Shown here: positions 9,198-18,560 of the stretch, piece after piece | Position numbering within the stretch: position 1 is the first letter of the stretch | How the letters are laid out: each line of letters starts with the position of its first letter | Source of the DNA: Ralstonia sp. UBA689 | Lineage (GTDB): Bacteria > Pseudomonadota > Gammaproteobacteria > Burkholderiales > Burkholderiaceae | Direction of reading: 5' to 3' | Assembly (NCBI RefSeq): GCF_002298975.1 | Contig: NZ_DBMV01000011.1 | Location: 62,001 to 126,000 of the forward strand | Length of the DNA: 64,000 nt | Position numbers and translations under genes: made by a program | The notes under the pieces: model-generated | Told to the model about the DNA's origin: nothing | Databases searched by the model: none | Seen by the model: the letters and a program-made list of their open reading frames with translations, nothing else

Positions 9198-10111
9198 TGT
9201 GCGGCTCCCAAGGTGTCGAGCAGGCGGCCACGCTGCAACGCAAGCGGACCGAGAACGCTGCTATTGGTGTTCGAGTTGGACGTCGCCGGTGCTGCGGCTA
9301 CTGCACGCGAGGCGCCAGATACCACCGGCACGGCCTGCCGCGCAAGACGGCGATCGCGCCAGGCGCTGCGCACGCGGTCGGCATCCTCGTCGATGGCCTT
9401 GCGCGCCGGAGCACCCAACTGGGCACGCGCCGCCATGGCGGCGGCATCTGCCTTGCGGTCATTGACGGTCAGCCAGATCGCCAGGTTGCCGGCAATCTTC
9501 GGGTTGCTTGCGTCCAGTTGCGCGGCCTGCATCAGCGGCACGCGCGCCTGCTCGACGTCGCCGGCGCGCATCAGGGCATAGCCGAAATCACTGGCGGTGG
9601 TGGCGTCGGTCGGATTGCCCTGGGCTGCCACCTGCAAGCGACGCGCAGCCTCTGCAAACTGACCCTGTCGCCCGGCCGTGATGCCCAGCCCCCGCCAGGC
9701 ATTGGCGTTCTGCAACGCACCTTGCGTACCGCCGCCCGACGCCGATGTAGCGGCCACCACCGCGCGGTAGTCTGCCTCGGCGGCGGCCAATTGATCGGTC
9801 TCGCGCAGGGCATCGGCATGCAGCAGCAGCACGTCCGGCGAACGGCCGAAGCGCTGCTGATACGCATCGATGTGCGCCAGCGATGCGTAATACAGACCCT
9901 GCTCCTGCATGCGGCGAATCAGCGACAGATATGTGCCCGGGTTGGTGATCTCCGTCTTCTCCTCGCTCTGGCGCTGGCGGGCCATCTCGATATCGGCGTC
10001 CGCCCGGCGGCTCATGTCGGACGTCGCCATCGAGCCGCAGCCGGTCAGCAGCGCCGCCAGGGTCAGCATGCCGGCCGCGCCGGCGCGCATTAAGGGTTGA
10101 AACTTCGGCAC
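9194..10111 (-). CDS. tadD: TadD-like TPR lipoprotein
   Basis: About 305 residues from a GTG at 10111, chosen because GGAGG lies nine bases upstream; the much longer open frame above it only mirrors tadC. The signal peptide ends in the lipobox LLTGC (Cys about 25), so it is a lipoprotein. Tetratricopeptide-like helical repeats follow (YYASLAHIDAYQQRFG, AAEADYRAVV, WRGLGITAGRQGQFAEAARRL, DFGYALMRAGDVEQARVPL). TadD proteins are outer-membrane-associated TPR lipoproteins thought to act as pilotins or assembly factors for the Tad secretin. Confidence 0.88.
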   Translation of the reverse strand: MPKFQPLMRAGAAGMLTLAALLTGCGSMATSDMSRRADADIEMARQRQSEEKTEITNPGTYLSLIRRMQEQGLYYASLAHIDAYQQRFGRSPDVLLLHADALRETDQLAAAEADYRAVVAATSASGGGTQGALQNANAWRGLGITAGRQGQFAEAARRLQVAAQGNPTDATTASDFGYALMRAGDVEQARVPLMQAAQLDASNPKIAGNLAIWLTVNDRKADAAAMAARAQLGAPARKAIDEDADRVRSAWRDRRLARQAVPVVSGASRAVAAAPATSNSNTNSSVLGPLALQRGRLLDTLGAAQ

Positions 10112-10113
10112 GG

Positions 10114-11109
10114 TCAACGTCCTCCAGAAGTCGGGTGCAGTGCGCGCATCACGTTCATGAAGCCGGGCCCGGCCGTGATGATCAGCAAGGCCGGCAGCAG
10201 CGTCAGCACCATGACCATCGTCATCTTGACGGTCAGCTTGCCCACGCGCTCCTTCAAGCGTGCGCGGCGGTTTTCCTGCAGGCGCAGGGCGAATTGGCGC
10301 AAGGGCTCCTGCACCGCACCGCCAAACCGATCCACCTGCGTCAGCAGCGTGATCAGGCCTTTCAAGTCTTCGCTGTCGAACAACCTGCCGATGCGCAGCA
10401 GTGTCTGCTCGCGCGACCGGCCCGAAGCAAACTGCTGGTTGGCGCGACCGAATTCGCCGGCCAGCACCGGCAGCATGCTGTGGAATTCGTTGGCGATGAC
10501 CTGCAGGCTCTGGTCGATCGACAGCCCAACGCCCTGCAGCAGCCGCAGCATGTCGACCATCACCGGCAGCTCGTCTTCCAGGCGCTGGCGTCGGCGTTCC
10601 TTGCGTCGGCCCAGCAGCCATTTGGGTGCCATGTAACCAAGCGCGAAGCCGATGAACCCATATAGCAGCACCCACTTGAAAGACGCTGCGTGCAGCGCGC
10701 CCGCCACAGCAAGCAGCAAAGGCAGCAGAATGCGCACGCCGCCAAACAGCGTGCGCGCGCGCTCGCCGTAGTAGCCGCACTCCTCCAGCAGCTTGCGGTC
10801 TTCGTCGGTCACGATGCGGTGGCCGAGCCCTGTGTCGATCCAGCGCTCGCCCACCTTGGCGATCTGCTGCTGAATATGCTGGGCCTCACGCAAGCCATAC
10901 GGACGCGGTTTGCCCGCTGGCGCCACCGCCGAACTCGCCTGGCCGCCCGGCACCGCCTGCGCGCCGCCCGCCCGTACGTTTGAGAGGGCCGTATCGAGCT
11001 TGCGCACGCTGCGATGACGCATCAGCACTGCGCGCAGCGCAATACCGCCGAACACCAGCAGCCCCGCCATCGCGGCCGTCAAGCTAAGTGTGAGGAGCGT
11101 ATCTTCCAT
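10114..11109 (-). CDS. tadC: TadC, type II/IV secretion system F family inner-membrane protein
   Basis: About 331 residues from the ATG at 11109; a GTG at 11118 abuts the tadB stop and has no ribosome-binding site, whereas AGGTG lies just before the ATG. One N-terminal helix, a cytoplasmic segment, two central helices, then the T2SF domain (RLEDELPVMVDMLRLLQGVGLSIDQSL) and a last helix pair (MVMVLTLLPALLIITAGPGF). TadB and TadC form the inner-membrane platform of the Flp pilus machine on which TadA works. Confidence 0.92.
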   Translation of the reverse strand: MEDTLLTLSLTAAMAGLLVFGGIALRAVLMRHRSVRKLDTALSNVRAGGAQAVPGGQASSAVAPAGKPRPYGLREAQHIQQQIAKVGERWIDTGLGHRIVTDEDRKLLEECGYYGERARTLFGGVRILLPLLLAVAGALHAASFKWVLLYGFIGFALGYMAPKWLLGRRKERRRQRLEDELPVMVDMLRLLQGVGLSIDQSLQVIANEFHSMLPVLAGEFGRANQQFASGRSREQTLLRIGRLFDSEDLKGLITLLTQVDRFGGAVQEPLRQFALRLQENRRARLKERVGKLTVKMTMVMVLTLLPALLIITAGPGFMNVMRALHPTSGGR

Positions 11110-11118
11110 CGCGCCCAC

Positions 11119-12045
11119 CTAGATCGACTTTGCCAGTCTGGCCAGCATCAGCGTGCCAACCACTTCCAGCCCGAATGCCGCCATGATCAGCATCTTGCCG
11201 GACGGATCGCGCCACATCGACATCACGTAGGCAGGATTGAACATGATGATGATGCCGCCCACCACCACCGGCAGAAGGCCAAGGATCCACGCCGACATGC
11301 GCGTCTCGGCAGAGAGGGCCAGCAGCTCCTGCTGCGCCTGCTGGCGATCGCGCATGAAGGCGGCGGTGCGCTCCATGACGATGTCGGCACGGCCGCCGTA
11401 GCGCAGCGACAGCCGCAGCACGGACGACAGCAGGATCAATTCGTTGACGCGATACTGCTGCCCGACAGCCAGGACGGCGGCATCCAGATCCTTGCCTGCG
11501 CGCTGGAGCTGCACCGTAGTGGCAAGGCAGTTGCGCAGCGGCGGCTCGGTATTGGCGCTGGCGGCCTGGAAGGCGGCCGGTACGGCGCTGCCAATGGTCA
11601 TTAGCCGCACCACGCCGTCAAGAAAGCCCGGCAACTGCTGCAACAGCCGCTCTTTCATACGGCGCGTGCGGTTCCAGAACAGGAAGGCGGCCAGCCCCAC
11701 ATACAGCAACACCACCGTGAGCGCGGATAGCAGGCTCGACACCGCCCAAGCGATCAGCGCGATTGCCACCGGCGGCGCGAGCAGCAGAACGTAAAAACGG
11801 CGGCTCGGCTCGATATCGGCACGGCGAAGCGCATCAAGCCAGATCCGGTTCAGGCTGTCCGGCACGCTGGCGGGCACAGCCTCGGCATTCGGTTGGTAGC
11901 GCGCTTGAATCTGTGCGGTCTGCGCGCGCACGAAGCTGCGCGAGGCCTCAAACTCGCGGCGGCGCAACGCCTGCGCCCACAGCATGATCGCCGCCCCAAC
12001 CAGCAGCAGCGCCGCGCAGCCGAGCCAGAGCGCGCCGTCAGACAT
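11119..12045 (-). CDS. tadB: TadB, type II/IV secretion system F family inner-membrane protein
   Basis: About 308 residues. The ATG at 12045 overlaps the tadA stop (12038-12040), the usual coupling in tad operons; the longer upstream frame is a shadow of tadA. Hydrophobic helix at the start (LWLGCAALLLVGAAIMLWA), two central helices, and the T2SF domain LLQQLPGFLDGVVRLMTIGSAVPAAFQAA, then terminal helices. Partner of TadC in the pilus platform. Confidence 0.92.
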   Translation of the reverse strand: MSDGALWLGCAALLLVGAAIMLWAQALRRREFEASRSFVRAQTAQIQARYQPNAEAVPASVPDSLNRIWLDALRRADIEPSRRFYVLLLAPPVAIALIAWAVSSLLSALTVVLLYVGLAAFLFWNRTRRMKERLLQQLPGFLDGVVRLMTIGSAVPAAFQAASANTEPPLRNCLATTVQLQRAGKDLDAAVLAVGQQYRVNELILLSSVLRLSLRYGGRADIVMERTAAFMRDRQQAQQELLALSAETRMSAWILGLLPVVVGGIIIMFNPAYVMSMWRDPSGKMLIMAAFGLEVVGTLMLARLAKSI

Positions 12046-13414
12046 GGAAACGTCCCCCGCCGCCAAAACCACCGCCGAGGCCACCGCCCAATCCGCCCCC
12101 CAGGCCGCCACCATCCATCCCGTTGTTGCGCATGCGCGCCAGCTTGGGCGAATGCGGCTGCAAGCCGAGCGAGGTCCAGCGGTCCATCTCTTCGCCGTCC
12201 GGGCCGATATACGGCTCGTAGTGGTACAGCTCCTGCGTGGAAATGATGTTGTCGCCGAGCCCGGTGATCTCCGTGACCGACAGGATCCGTCGCTTGCCGT
12301 TGGACAACCGGCCGATCTGCACAATGAAGTCGATGGCATTGCTGATCTGCCGGCGCAGGCTCGCCTCGCTGCCCTGGAAGCCTGCAAAGCCTGCCAGCAT
12401 CTCCAGCCGGTACAGGCACTCGCGCGGGCTGCTGGCGTGAATGGTGCCCATGGAACCGTCGTGGCCAGTGCTCATGGCCTGCAGCATTTCCAGCACCTCG
12501 CCGCCACGCACTTCACCCACGATGATGCGGTCGGGGCGCATGCGCAGACTGTTGCGAAGCAGCTCGCGGATGGTCACCGTGCCAGTGCCTTCGAAACCGC
12601 CCGGACGGCTTTCCAGCCGCACCACATGCGGGTGGTTGAGCGACAGCTCCGCGGTGTCCTCAATGGTGATGACACGCTCGGTGCTCGGGATGTGATACGC
12701 CAGCGCATTCAGCAGCGAAGTCTTGCCCGAGCTGGTACCGCCGCTGACCAGGATGTTGCAGCGAGCCTGCACCGCCGCGCGCAGCAACTCGCCAATCTCC
12801 TCGTTCATCGTGCCGAGTGACTGCAGGTCTTCGGGCTTGAGCGGATCCTTGCGGAACTTGCGGATCGACACCACAGGCCCTTCCAGCGCCAGCGGCGGGA
12901 TGATGACGTTGATCCGACCGCCGTTGGGCAGGCGCGCATCAACCATTGGGTTCGACTCGTCCAGCCGACGGCCGATGGGCGCGAGGATGCGTCGCACGAT
13001 GCGCAGCAGGTGGTTGTTGTCGGCAAAGCGCACCGGAATGCGCTCAAGCACCCCGTGGCGCGACACGTACACATCGAGGTGGCCATTGACGAGAATGTCT
13101 TCCACCGCAGGGTCGGCCAGCAGATCTTCGATCGGGCCGAAACCCGCCAACTCCTTGGTCAGCGCCTCGGCAATCTGCCGCACCTCCGTCTCGTTGACCG
13201 GGATGCGGCGCATGCGCGTGAAGCCTTCGACCTCCAGATCGACAAAGCGCTGGATGGCCGAGCGTGACCAGCGCCCGAACTCTGCGCCCAGCTCTTCGAT
13301 GCGCGTAAGCAGATGCTCGTGCGCGGCTTCCTTGATGTCCTGGAAGGCCTGCGTAACGGCAAACGCGCCGTGGCCGGCATCCGCCTGGTTGGAGAACTCG
13401 ATGGGTTGTGTCAT
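12038..13414 (-). CDS. tadA: TadA/CpaF family secretion ATPase
   Basis: 458 residues. VirB11-like ATPase: N-terminal domain (IEDLLADPAVEDILVNG), Walker A GGTSSGKT (about 225-232), the Asp box VITIEDTAEL, Walker B RIIVGEVRGGE and the His box STGHDGSMGTIHA. It powers export and assembly of Flp pilin subunits at the inner membrane. An unusual feature is a C-terminal tail of about 25 residues that is almost all glycine with a few hydrophobics (GGGLGGGLGGG). ATG overlaps the tadZ stop by four bases. Confidence 0.96.
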   Translation of the reverse strand: MTQPIEFSNQADAGHGAFAVTQAFQDIKEAAHEHLLTRIEELGAEFGRWSRSAIQRFVDLEVEGFTRMRRIPVNETEVRQIAEALTKELAGFGPIEDLLADPAVEDILVNGHLDVYVSRHGVLERIPVRFADNNHLLRIVRRILAPIGRRLDESNPMVDARLPNGGRINVIIPPLALEGPVVSIRKFRKDPLKPEDLQSLGTMNEEIGELLRAAVQARCNILVSGGTSSGKTSLLNALAYHIPSTERVITIEDTAELSLNHPHVVRLESRPGGFEGTGTVTIRELLRNSLRMRPDRIIVGEVRGGEVLEMLQAMSTGHDGSMGTIHASSPRECLYRLEMLAGFAGFQGSEASLRRQISNAIDFIVQIGRLSNGKRRILSVTEITGLGDNIISTQELYHYEPYIGPDGEEMDRWTSLGLQPHSPKLARMRNNGMDGGGLGGGLGGGLGGGFGGGGRFHV

Positions 13415-14733
13415 GTCGCGTTCCGTTCGGTGGTGCCCAGATCCAGTTGTTCGCTCTGGTCTGCCGATTTACGTTTGAAGCGCCCGCCCAGCCGTGCGCG
13501 CGCACCTGCCATCCAGGCCGATACGCCAGTCCGACGCTCGATCTGCCCTGCGTAGCCGAACTGCTGCGCAATCTGGGCCAGCGCGCGGACGTACGGATCC
13601 GAGGGATGGGTCTCCGCCAGCATCGTGCCTTGATTGGACGCCACCACCAGCGCCTGCCGCCGGCTCGGCACGGTCATGACCGAGGCAATCTCCAGGCGCT
13701 CCGCAATCTGCGCGGCATCCAGCGACAAACGCGCATCGAACTTGGAGATGGCCAAGTGCAGGTGGTCGCTGTCGATCTCGCGCTTCTTCAACTCCTGCAA
13801 GAGTTCGGCGGCCGAGACGATGGCCCCCACGCTCTGTTCGGTCACCAGCATCACGTCGTCGGCGGCCTTGACCAACTGGGCGATGAAATCGAGGTTGTTG
13901 AAGCCGCCCAGGTCGACCACCTGCAAATCGAAGAATGTGCGCAGACGATTGAGCAGCCCGAGGGCTTCGGAAAACGAGATATCGCGCATCTCGGCCAGCG
14001 AGATCGGCAGCGGCAACACCGCCAGCCCGCTCGGATGGCGCGATAGCGCGGTCTGCACGAACACCTGATCGAAGCGGCGCAGGTTGCGCACGGCCTCCAC
14101 GAAATGGAAGTTGGCCGGCACATTCAGGTAGAGCGCGCCGTCACGCAGCGGCTGGCCGAGATCGAGCAGCATGACGTCGCTGGCGGAGGTGCGCCGTACC
14201 AGCGTGGCCAGATTGGCGGCCAGCGTGGTCGCGCCCACGCCAGGGCGCGCGCCGAGGATGGCCAGCACGCGGCCCCGGCGCGTCGGCTCGGTCGAGGCAC
14301 GCTCGGCCAGCAGCCGCCGCACCGCGCGCACCGCCTCGGCCGGCGCGCCGTCAGTGTCGATGAAATCCTTCACGCCCGCGCGCAACGCGGCCAACATCGC
14401 CCGGCCATCGGCCGCCGAACCCACCGCGACCAGCGGCAGGCCAGGAAACAACCGCGTGAGCTGCGCCACCAGTTGCGTCGCCTCGCCGATCGCGTCCCTG
14501 CCCTCGCCCAGCTTCTGGTCGTGGCCCAGCGCATCGACCGGCACCGGCGATGAAGCAAAGCGCACGAACACCAACTCGGGGTTCACCGCGCCAATCTGCT
14601 CCAGAAAGGCATCTTGCCCGCCGGTCTCGGCCACCAGGACGCCCAGCTCGCGGATGGCACCGGCCAGCCAGCGATGCACGCTGCCCGACTGCGCATCAGC
14701 GTGTCCGCCGCCGTGCAGGAGAAAGTAGTCCAT
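13411..14733 (-). CDS. tadZ: TadZ/CpaE-like pilus localisation ATPase
   Basis: 440 residues: N-terminal atypical receiver-like domain (about 1-130), then a ParA/MinD-type ATPase fold with the P-loop GARPGVGATTLAANLA, the strand VMLLDLGQPL and FDLQVVDLGGF. TadZ/CpaE proteins place the Tad apparatus at the cell pole. The deviant Walker motif reads RPGVGATT rather than KGGVGKT, so the signature lysine is absent, which is common in this branch. Located between the secretin and tadA as in most tad loci. Confidence 0.88.
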   Translation of the reverse strand: MDYFLLHGGGHADAQSGSVHRWLAGAIRELGVLVAETGGQDAFLEQIGAVNPELVFVRFASSPVPVDALGHDQKLGEGRDAIGEATQLVAQLTRLFPGLPLVAVGSAADGRAMLAALRAGVKDFIDTDGAPAEAVRAVRRLLAERASTEPTRRGRVLAILGARPGVGATTLAANLATLVRRTSASDVMLLDLGQPLRDGALYLNVPANFHFVEAVRNLRRFDQVFVQTALSRHPSGLAVLPLPISLAEMRDISFSEALGLLNRLRTFFDLQVVDLGGFNNLDFIAQLVKAADDVMLVTEQSVGAIVSAAELLQELKKREIDSDHLHLAISKFDARLSLDAAQIAERLEIASVMTVPSRRQALVVASNQGTMLAETHPSDPYVRALAQIAQQFGYAGQIERRTGVSAWMAGARARLGGRFKRKSADQSEQLDLGTTERNAT

Positions 14734-14750
14734 GCCCGTCCCTGCCTGCG

Positions 14751-16103
14751 TCAGCGTGAGAAGCCGGGCATGGCCGGATCAGCCACCCCAAGCACGAACG
14801 GCTGCCAGACGGGCTGCCCGGCCTTGTCCCGGTCCTGCCCCGGCAGCATCGGCTCAATAGGCGCATTGCGTGCCATCGGCCGTACCAGGTGCGGCGTGAC
14901 GATGATGACCAGCTCGCGCTCTTCCCGGTTGAAGTTAAGACGCTTGAAGAACGCCCCAATGATTGGCAAATCGCCCAGGATCGGTACCTTGTCCACATTC
15001 GACAGCGTGGTGTGATTGACCAGCCCACCGATGACGAAGCTCTCGCCGTCGCCCAGTTCGACAGTGGTATCTGCGCGGCGCGTGACGATCGCCGGCACGG
15101 TTGCACCATTGAGTGTGACGCCGCGGCTGAAATCGAGGTCGCTCGCTTCAGGCGCGACTTTCAGGGCGATACGGTTGTCCGACAAGACGGTCGGCGACAC
15201 GGTCAGTCCGATGCCGAACGGTTTGTATTCGATGGTGGTGGTGCCCAGCCCCTGCGGCACTGGAATCGGGATCTCGCCGCCAGCAAGAAAATTGGCGCTC
15301 TGGCCCGACAACGCTACCAGGCTGGGTTCGGCTAGCACGCGCGCCATGCCATTCGACTCGATCAGGCTGAGGTCCGCGGTGATGCCCCTGCTGAGCGACC
15401 CAAACAAGAGGTTGAACGCCGAGCTGATCGGCTGAGTTGCTTGGGTAGTCAGCCCCCCTGACGAGTCGAACGATGCCTGCGTCAACGATGACGGCGTGAA
15501 CGACCCGAAAGAAAACCCGCCTCTTTTGCGCGTAAACGAAAAGCCCGCTTCCTTAAGCACCGTCTTGCTGAATTCCACCACGCGCACATCCACCTGCACT
15601 GTGCCCGACGTGGGAAGCGTGGTGTTGTCGATCATGTTGCCACCCTTGGGTGGCTCCCCACCGCCCGCGGCTGCGGCCGCTTTGCGGGCCCGTGCCAGGG
15701 TATAGACATCCTTGGCCTGCCCCGTCAGCACCGCGGTATTGCCTTGCACCGAGAGGTCCGGGCCTCCCGGCGAGCGCGCCTCGGCATCGACCTGCACGTT
15801 GTAAGTGATGGCCGTGCCGCCTTGCGTCCATACCATGATGCTGGCCGCGCCCGGCTTCTTGGCGACAAGCAGCAGGCTAGTGGAGGTACCGCGCCCCTTG
15901 AGCAGCAGCGCGTCGGCCACCTCGGGGTTGCCGATGGCAATGCGCTCAAGCGGTTTGCCAAGGCGGATCTCACGTTGGCTGCCCGCCAGCAAGTGCAGTG
16001 TCTGCCCAGCCGCGACGCTTTCGGCATGCGCTGACGACACCAGCGCCACACAACCCAACGCCAGCGCCCCTACCCAACCGCGAACCACGGCGGCTTCAGT
16101 CAT
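14751..16103 (-). CDS. rcpA: RcpA/CpaC-type outer-membrane secretin
   Basis: About 450 residues from the ATG at 16103, preceded by GAGGAAC; this start overlaps the end of cpaB by eight bases and yields a signal peptide ending at AHA-ES. The N-domain (AGSQREIRLGKPLERIAIGNPEVADALLL) is the pilus-secretin N region. The C-terminal secretin gate shows ALSGQSANFLAGGEIPIPVPQ, the VxPTVL strand, and VPILGDLPIIGAFFKR with the terminal ELVIIVTPHLV. It forms the ring through which the Flp pilus exits. Confidence 0.94.
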   Translation of the reverse strand: MTEAAVVRGWVGALALGCVALVSSAHAESVAAGQTLHLLAGSQREIRLGKPLERIAIGNPEVADALLLKGRGTSTSLLLVAKKPGAASIMVWTQGGTAITYNVQVDAEARSPGGPDLSVQGNTAVLTGQAKDVYTLARARKAAAAAGGGEPPKGGNMIDNTTLPTSGTVQVDVRVVEFSKTVLKEAGFSFTRKRGGFSFGSFTPSSLTQASFDSSGGLTTQATQPISSAFNLLFGSLSRGITADLSLIESNGMARVLAEPSLVALSGQSANFLAGGEIPIPVPQGLGTTTIEYKPFGIGLTVSPTVLSDNRIALKVAPEASDLDFSRGVTLNGATVPAIVTRRADTTVELGDGESFVIGGLVNHTTLSNVDKVPILGDLPIIGAFFKRLNFNREERELVIIVTPHLVRPMARNAPIEPMLPGQDRDKAGQPVWQPFVLGVADPAMPGFSR

Positions 16104-17028
16104 GTTGTTCCTCACGTTTTCCTGCCCGGATGATCTCGACCCCGCCGCTTCCGCCAGCGGCGCGAACGACGCTACGCGAACTCGCACCGGCAATCGGCAA
16201 CGGCGGCATGACGACCGACCGGCGCGCTTCGCCCGGCACGCCCGTCAAGCTCGCGAGCGACACGCCTGCCTGCGCTGCGTCAAGCGGGTTGCGACTGGCC
16301 AGGGCCAGCAGCCGCGCATCCTGGGGCCGTACGGTCGGTTCGGCCTCGTCCGTCGGGTTGCGCAGCGCCAGCAGCAAGCGGCCGGATTGATGCGCCATCG
16401 CCAGTTGGCTGACGGACTCCACCGGCACAGCCAGCACCGCCGTCCTCGCCTGATCGACCTTGCGTGCGGCGGCATTCGCCTCCGGCTGCTTCTGCGATGC
16501 CTCGTTCACCGCCAATGCACCAAACGCCAGCACCCGCAGATGCGGCAGAAGCAAGCGCGCCTGACTGCCGCCGACTTCCTGGCTGTCCTTGCGCAGCACG
16601 AGAAACACATCGACGTAATCTCCCGGCATCACGCGGTTGCCCACACCAATCACCTCATCGACGTTGATGGCCACCGCGCGCTGCCCCGGTTCCACCTGCA
16701 GCGCCAGCCCCGACGCGAGCTGCGCGCCGATAAGCGGAACGCCCACACCGATCGGCGTAATGGGTTCGCGTCCTACGACCTTGCTCACATCGGAAAACGC
16801 GTCGGCTGGGTTGATCGGCAGGGGCTCGATGCCAACCTGATCTGCGGTGATGGGCTTGCCGGCTTCCAAGGGCTTGACGGTGACCACCACCGGATACAAC
16901 GTCTTACCGTTCTGCTGCACGGTCACCGGTGCAGGTGGGCGATGCGCGCTCTTCCATGCCACTGCGCCCAAGATGGCGGCGAGCAACAACAGCACGGCAG
17001 CGAAGATCTGGAGATGTTTGCTGGTCAT
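16096..17028 (-). CDS. cpaB: Flp pilus assembly protein CpaB/RcpC
   Basis: About 310 residues from the ATG at 17028; the extra upstream frame covers the tadE end. One N-terminal membrane helix (LQIFAAVLLLLAAILGAVAW) is followed by a SAF-like domain (VVTVKPLEAGKPITADQVGIEPLP, with VVGREPITPIGVGVPL) and the conserved AVAINVDEVIGVGNRVMPGDYVDVFLVL. RcpC/CpaB are periplasmic partners of the secretin. Start has only a weak ribosome-binding site. Confidence 0.9.
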   Translation of the reverse strand: MTSKHLQIFAAVLLLLAAILGAVAWKSAHRPPAPVTVQQNGKTLYPVVVTVKPLEAGKPITADQVGIEPLPINPADAFSDVSKVVGREPITPIGVGVPLIGAQLASGLALQVEPGQRAVAINVDEVIGVGNRVMPGDYVDVFLVLRKDSQEVGGSQARLLLPHLRVLAFGALAVNEASQKQPEANAAARKVDQARTAVLAVPVESVSQLAMAHQSGRLLLALRNPTDEAEPTVRPQDARLLALASRNPLDAAQAGVSLASLTGVPGEARRSVVMPPLPIAGASSRSVVRAAGGSGGVEIIRAGKREEQHD

Positions 17029-17074
17029 CTGGGCAGCGTCTTGGGGAGGTCGATGGAAACGTGCAACTTGGGCA

Positions 17075-17569
17075 TTACGATCCGGCAACCAACTGCACAA
17101 CCGCCGAGCCCGTCAGCGTGCTCGGCACCGGCAACAATGGAATCGCGGGCAGCATCGGGTTGTTGCCCGAAGTGAGCGGCAGGGTCAGCACCACGCTCAG
17201 GCACTGCATGCCGTTCTGGTTCTGGCAATTGACCAGCGGCGTGCTGTTCTGGTTGGTCTGGACTTGGTTACTGAGAAAGGCCGGCAGCACCGAAGACACG
17301 GCGGTATAGGCCGCCGCCACGCGCTGCGAATTGGTGGGCTGATAGCGCAGCGCGGCGCGCGCGCCCTCTTCAGCCGCGAGGGTGAGCACCTGCTGCATGG
17401 CAAAGATGACGCCGTAGTAAACAACGCCTAGCATCAGCACCAGCAGCACTGGTACCACCATCGCAAACTCAATAGAGGTTGCGCCACGGCTTGCTTGACG
17501 CCGTGTGATGATTTCGCGCACGCCCACATTCCAGCGCGCGCTTTCCCGCTCCCTGTGCAATGTCGGCAT
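17075..17569 (-). CDS. tadE: TadE-like minor pilin
   Basis: About 164 residues from the ATG at 17569, which has GGAG eight bases upstream; an in-frame ATG 48 bases earlier lacks one. The prepilin-like segment RGATSIEFAMVVPVLLVLMLGVVYYG carries Glu at the fifth position after the Gly, the class IVb signature cut by TadV. The C-terminal part is exported with two cysteines (VNCQNQ, QCLSVV). TadE/TadF are minor pilins of the Flp pilus. Confidence 0.9.
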   Translation of the reverse strand: MPTLHRERESARWNVGVREIITRRQASRGATSIEFAMVVPVLLVLMLGVVYYGVIFAMQQVLTLAAEEGARAALRYQPTNSQRVAAAYTAVSSVLPAFLSNQVQTNQNSTPLVNCQNQNGMQCLSVVLTLPLTSGNNPMLPAIPLLPVPSTLTGSAVVQLVAGS

Positions 17570-17639
17570 GGCCGACTCCTTTTTTTGTGCGCAGGCCGCT
17601 TGGCGGCTCTTATTCAACTCTTCAACTGTTCTGGCCTGG

Positions 17640-18191
17640 CTACATGCCTGGCAACCACGGCATACGCATCGAGGTGGGTACCCAAGGCAAGCTCAGCAGG
17701 CCGATTGCCATATAGGCAGCGTAGGGAATGCCGCGTTGACCAGCCTGCGTGGCATTCCAGCGCACGAGCGCCGGGCACATCCGCATCAACATCCAGCCAG
17801 ATGACCCAGCAGCGTCAAGCCGGCGCAGCAACAGAATCGCCAGTGCATGCAGCCCTGAAAGCAGGCTGGCGACCAGCCAGACCGCAATCAGCCCATGCCA
17901 GCCGGCCAGCATGCCTGCTGCCGTAAAGAACTTGACGTCCCCCGCACCCATCCACCCAAGCGCATAGAGCGGCAGAAAACTGACAAATGCGATTGCCGCT
18001 CCCAGCCACACGTCTTGCCAGTCATAGGCGAGCGCCATCACTCCTCCGGACTTGACGAGTCCGATGGCCAACATCACGCCCACGACGACGAGCCAGTTCG
18101 GCACGCGTCGGGAGCGGATGTCAAAACCGATGGTAAGAACCGCGAGTACCGCTACGCCTGTCCAAGCTGCAATATCAACGTTGCTGTACAA
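17640..18191 (-). CDS. tadV: TadV/CpaA prepilin peptidase
   Basis: 183 residues, A24A aspartic peptidase family, short form without the N-methylating domain. The two catalytic aspartates are in FDIRSRRVPN (about residue 24) and GAGDVKFF (about residue 85). Several hydrophobic helices, as expected of an inner-membrane protease that matures Flp and TadE. The start appears to be TTG at 18191, nine bases after the flp stop; no ATG lies upstream of the first membrane helix. Confidence 0.9.
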   Translation of the reverse strand: MYSNVDIAAWTGVAVLAVLTIGFDIRSRRVPNWLVVVGVMLAIGLVKSGGVMALAYDWQDVWLGAAIAFVSFLPLYALGWMGAGDVKFFTAAGMLAGWHGLIAVWLVASLLSGLHALAILLLRRLDAAGSSGWMLMRMCPALVRWNATQAGQRGIPYAAYMAIGLLSLPWVPTSMRMPWLPGM

Positions 18192-18200
18192 GGCTGTTGC

Positions 18201-18377
18201 CTAGCATGTGCCCGCTTTGATCGAGTTGCAGATGGTCACGAAGGTAGTTTCGAGCAAACCACCAAGCTTGCCGACGGTGACTGCGATCACTGCTGCGATC
18301 AACCCGGCAAGCAGGCCATACTCGATGGCCGTGGCACCTTGTTCGTCGCGAAGGAATTTCAGAATGACGTCTTTCAT
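18201..18377 (-). CDS. flp: Flp family type IVb major pilin
   Basis: 58 residues, shorter than most ORF cutoffs. Translation begins MKDVILKFLRDEQG and continues ATAIEYGLLAGLIAAVIAV. The G/ATAIEY junction is the class IVb prepilin cleavage site with Glu5 and Tyr6 of the mature pilin, followed by one hydrophobic helix and a short tail ending KAGTC. GGAGAG precedes the ATG. Only one flp copy is present. It is first in the operon; TadV, nine bases downstream, would process it. Confidence 0.95.
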   Translation of the reverse strand: MKDVILKFLRDEQGATAIEYGLLAGLIAAVIAVTVGKLGGLLETTFVTICNSIKAGTC

Positions 18378-18560
18378 GCTATCTCTCCTGTTTGCACTCG
18401 CCCGCGGATGTTGTTGATCTCGACCAGCCTGCGGCGCTTCAACCGTGGCCAGTTCATATACCGAATAACGGATAAAGCACCTGAAGATTTACAGCGATGA
18501 TGCAAGCGGAAGAAGATTCCGCCACCCACTCTCGCTTCACCAATGAAACGAAAGAGAAAT
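18378..18560 (-). promoter_or_regulatory. flp leader and proximal upstream region
   Basis: No ORF is credible here. The flp ribosome-binding site is at the flp end. I searched the minus strand for GG-N10-GC and found no convincing sigma-54 promoter; a sigma-70 type is possible (TATATG near 18455) but without a good -35. The promoter for the Tad operon is therefore not settled. Confidence 0.3.

Noticed and set aside
18331..18350. TGGCACCTTGTTCGTCGC looked like a sigma-54 element
   Set aside because: It is inside flp, on the wrong strand for it, and lacks the -12 TTGC at correct spacing.
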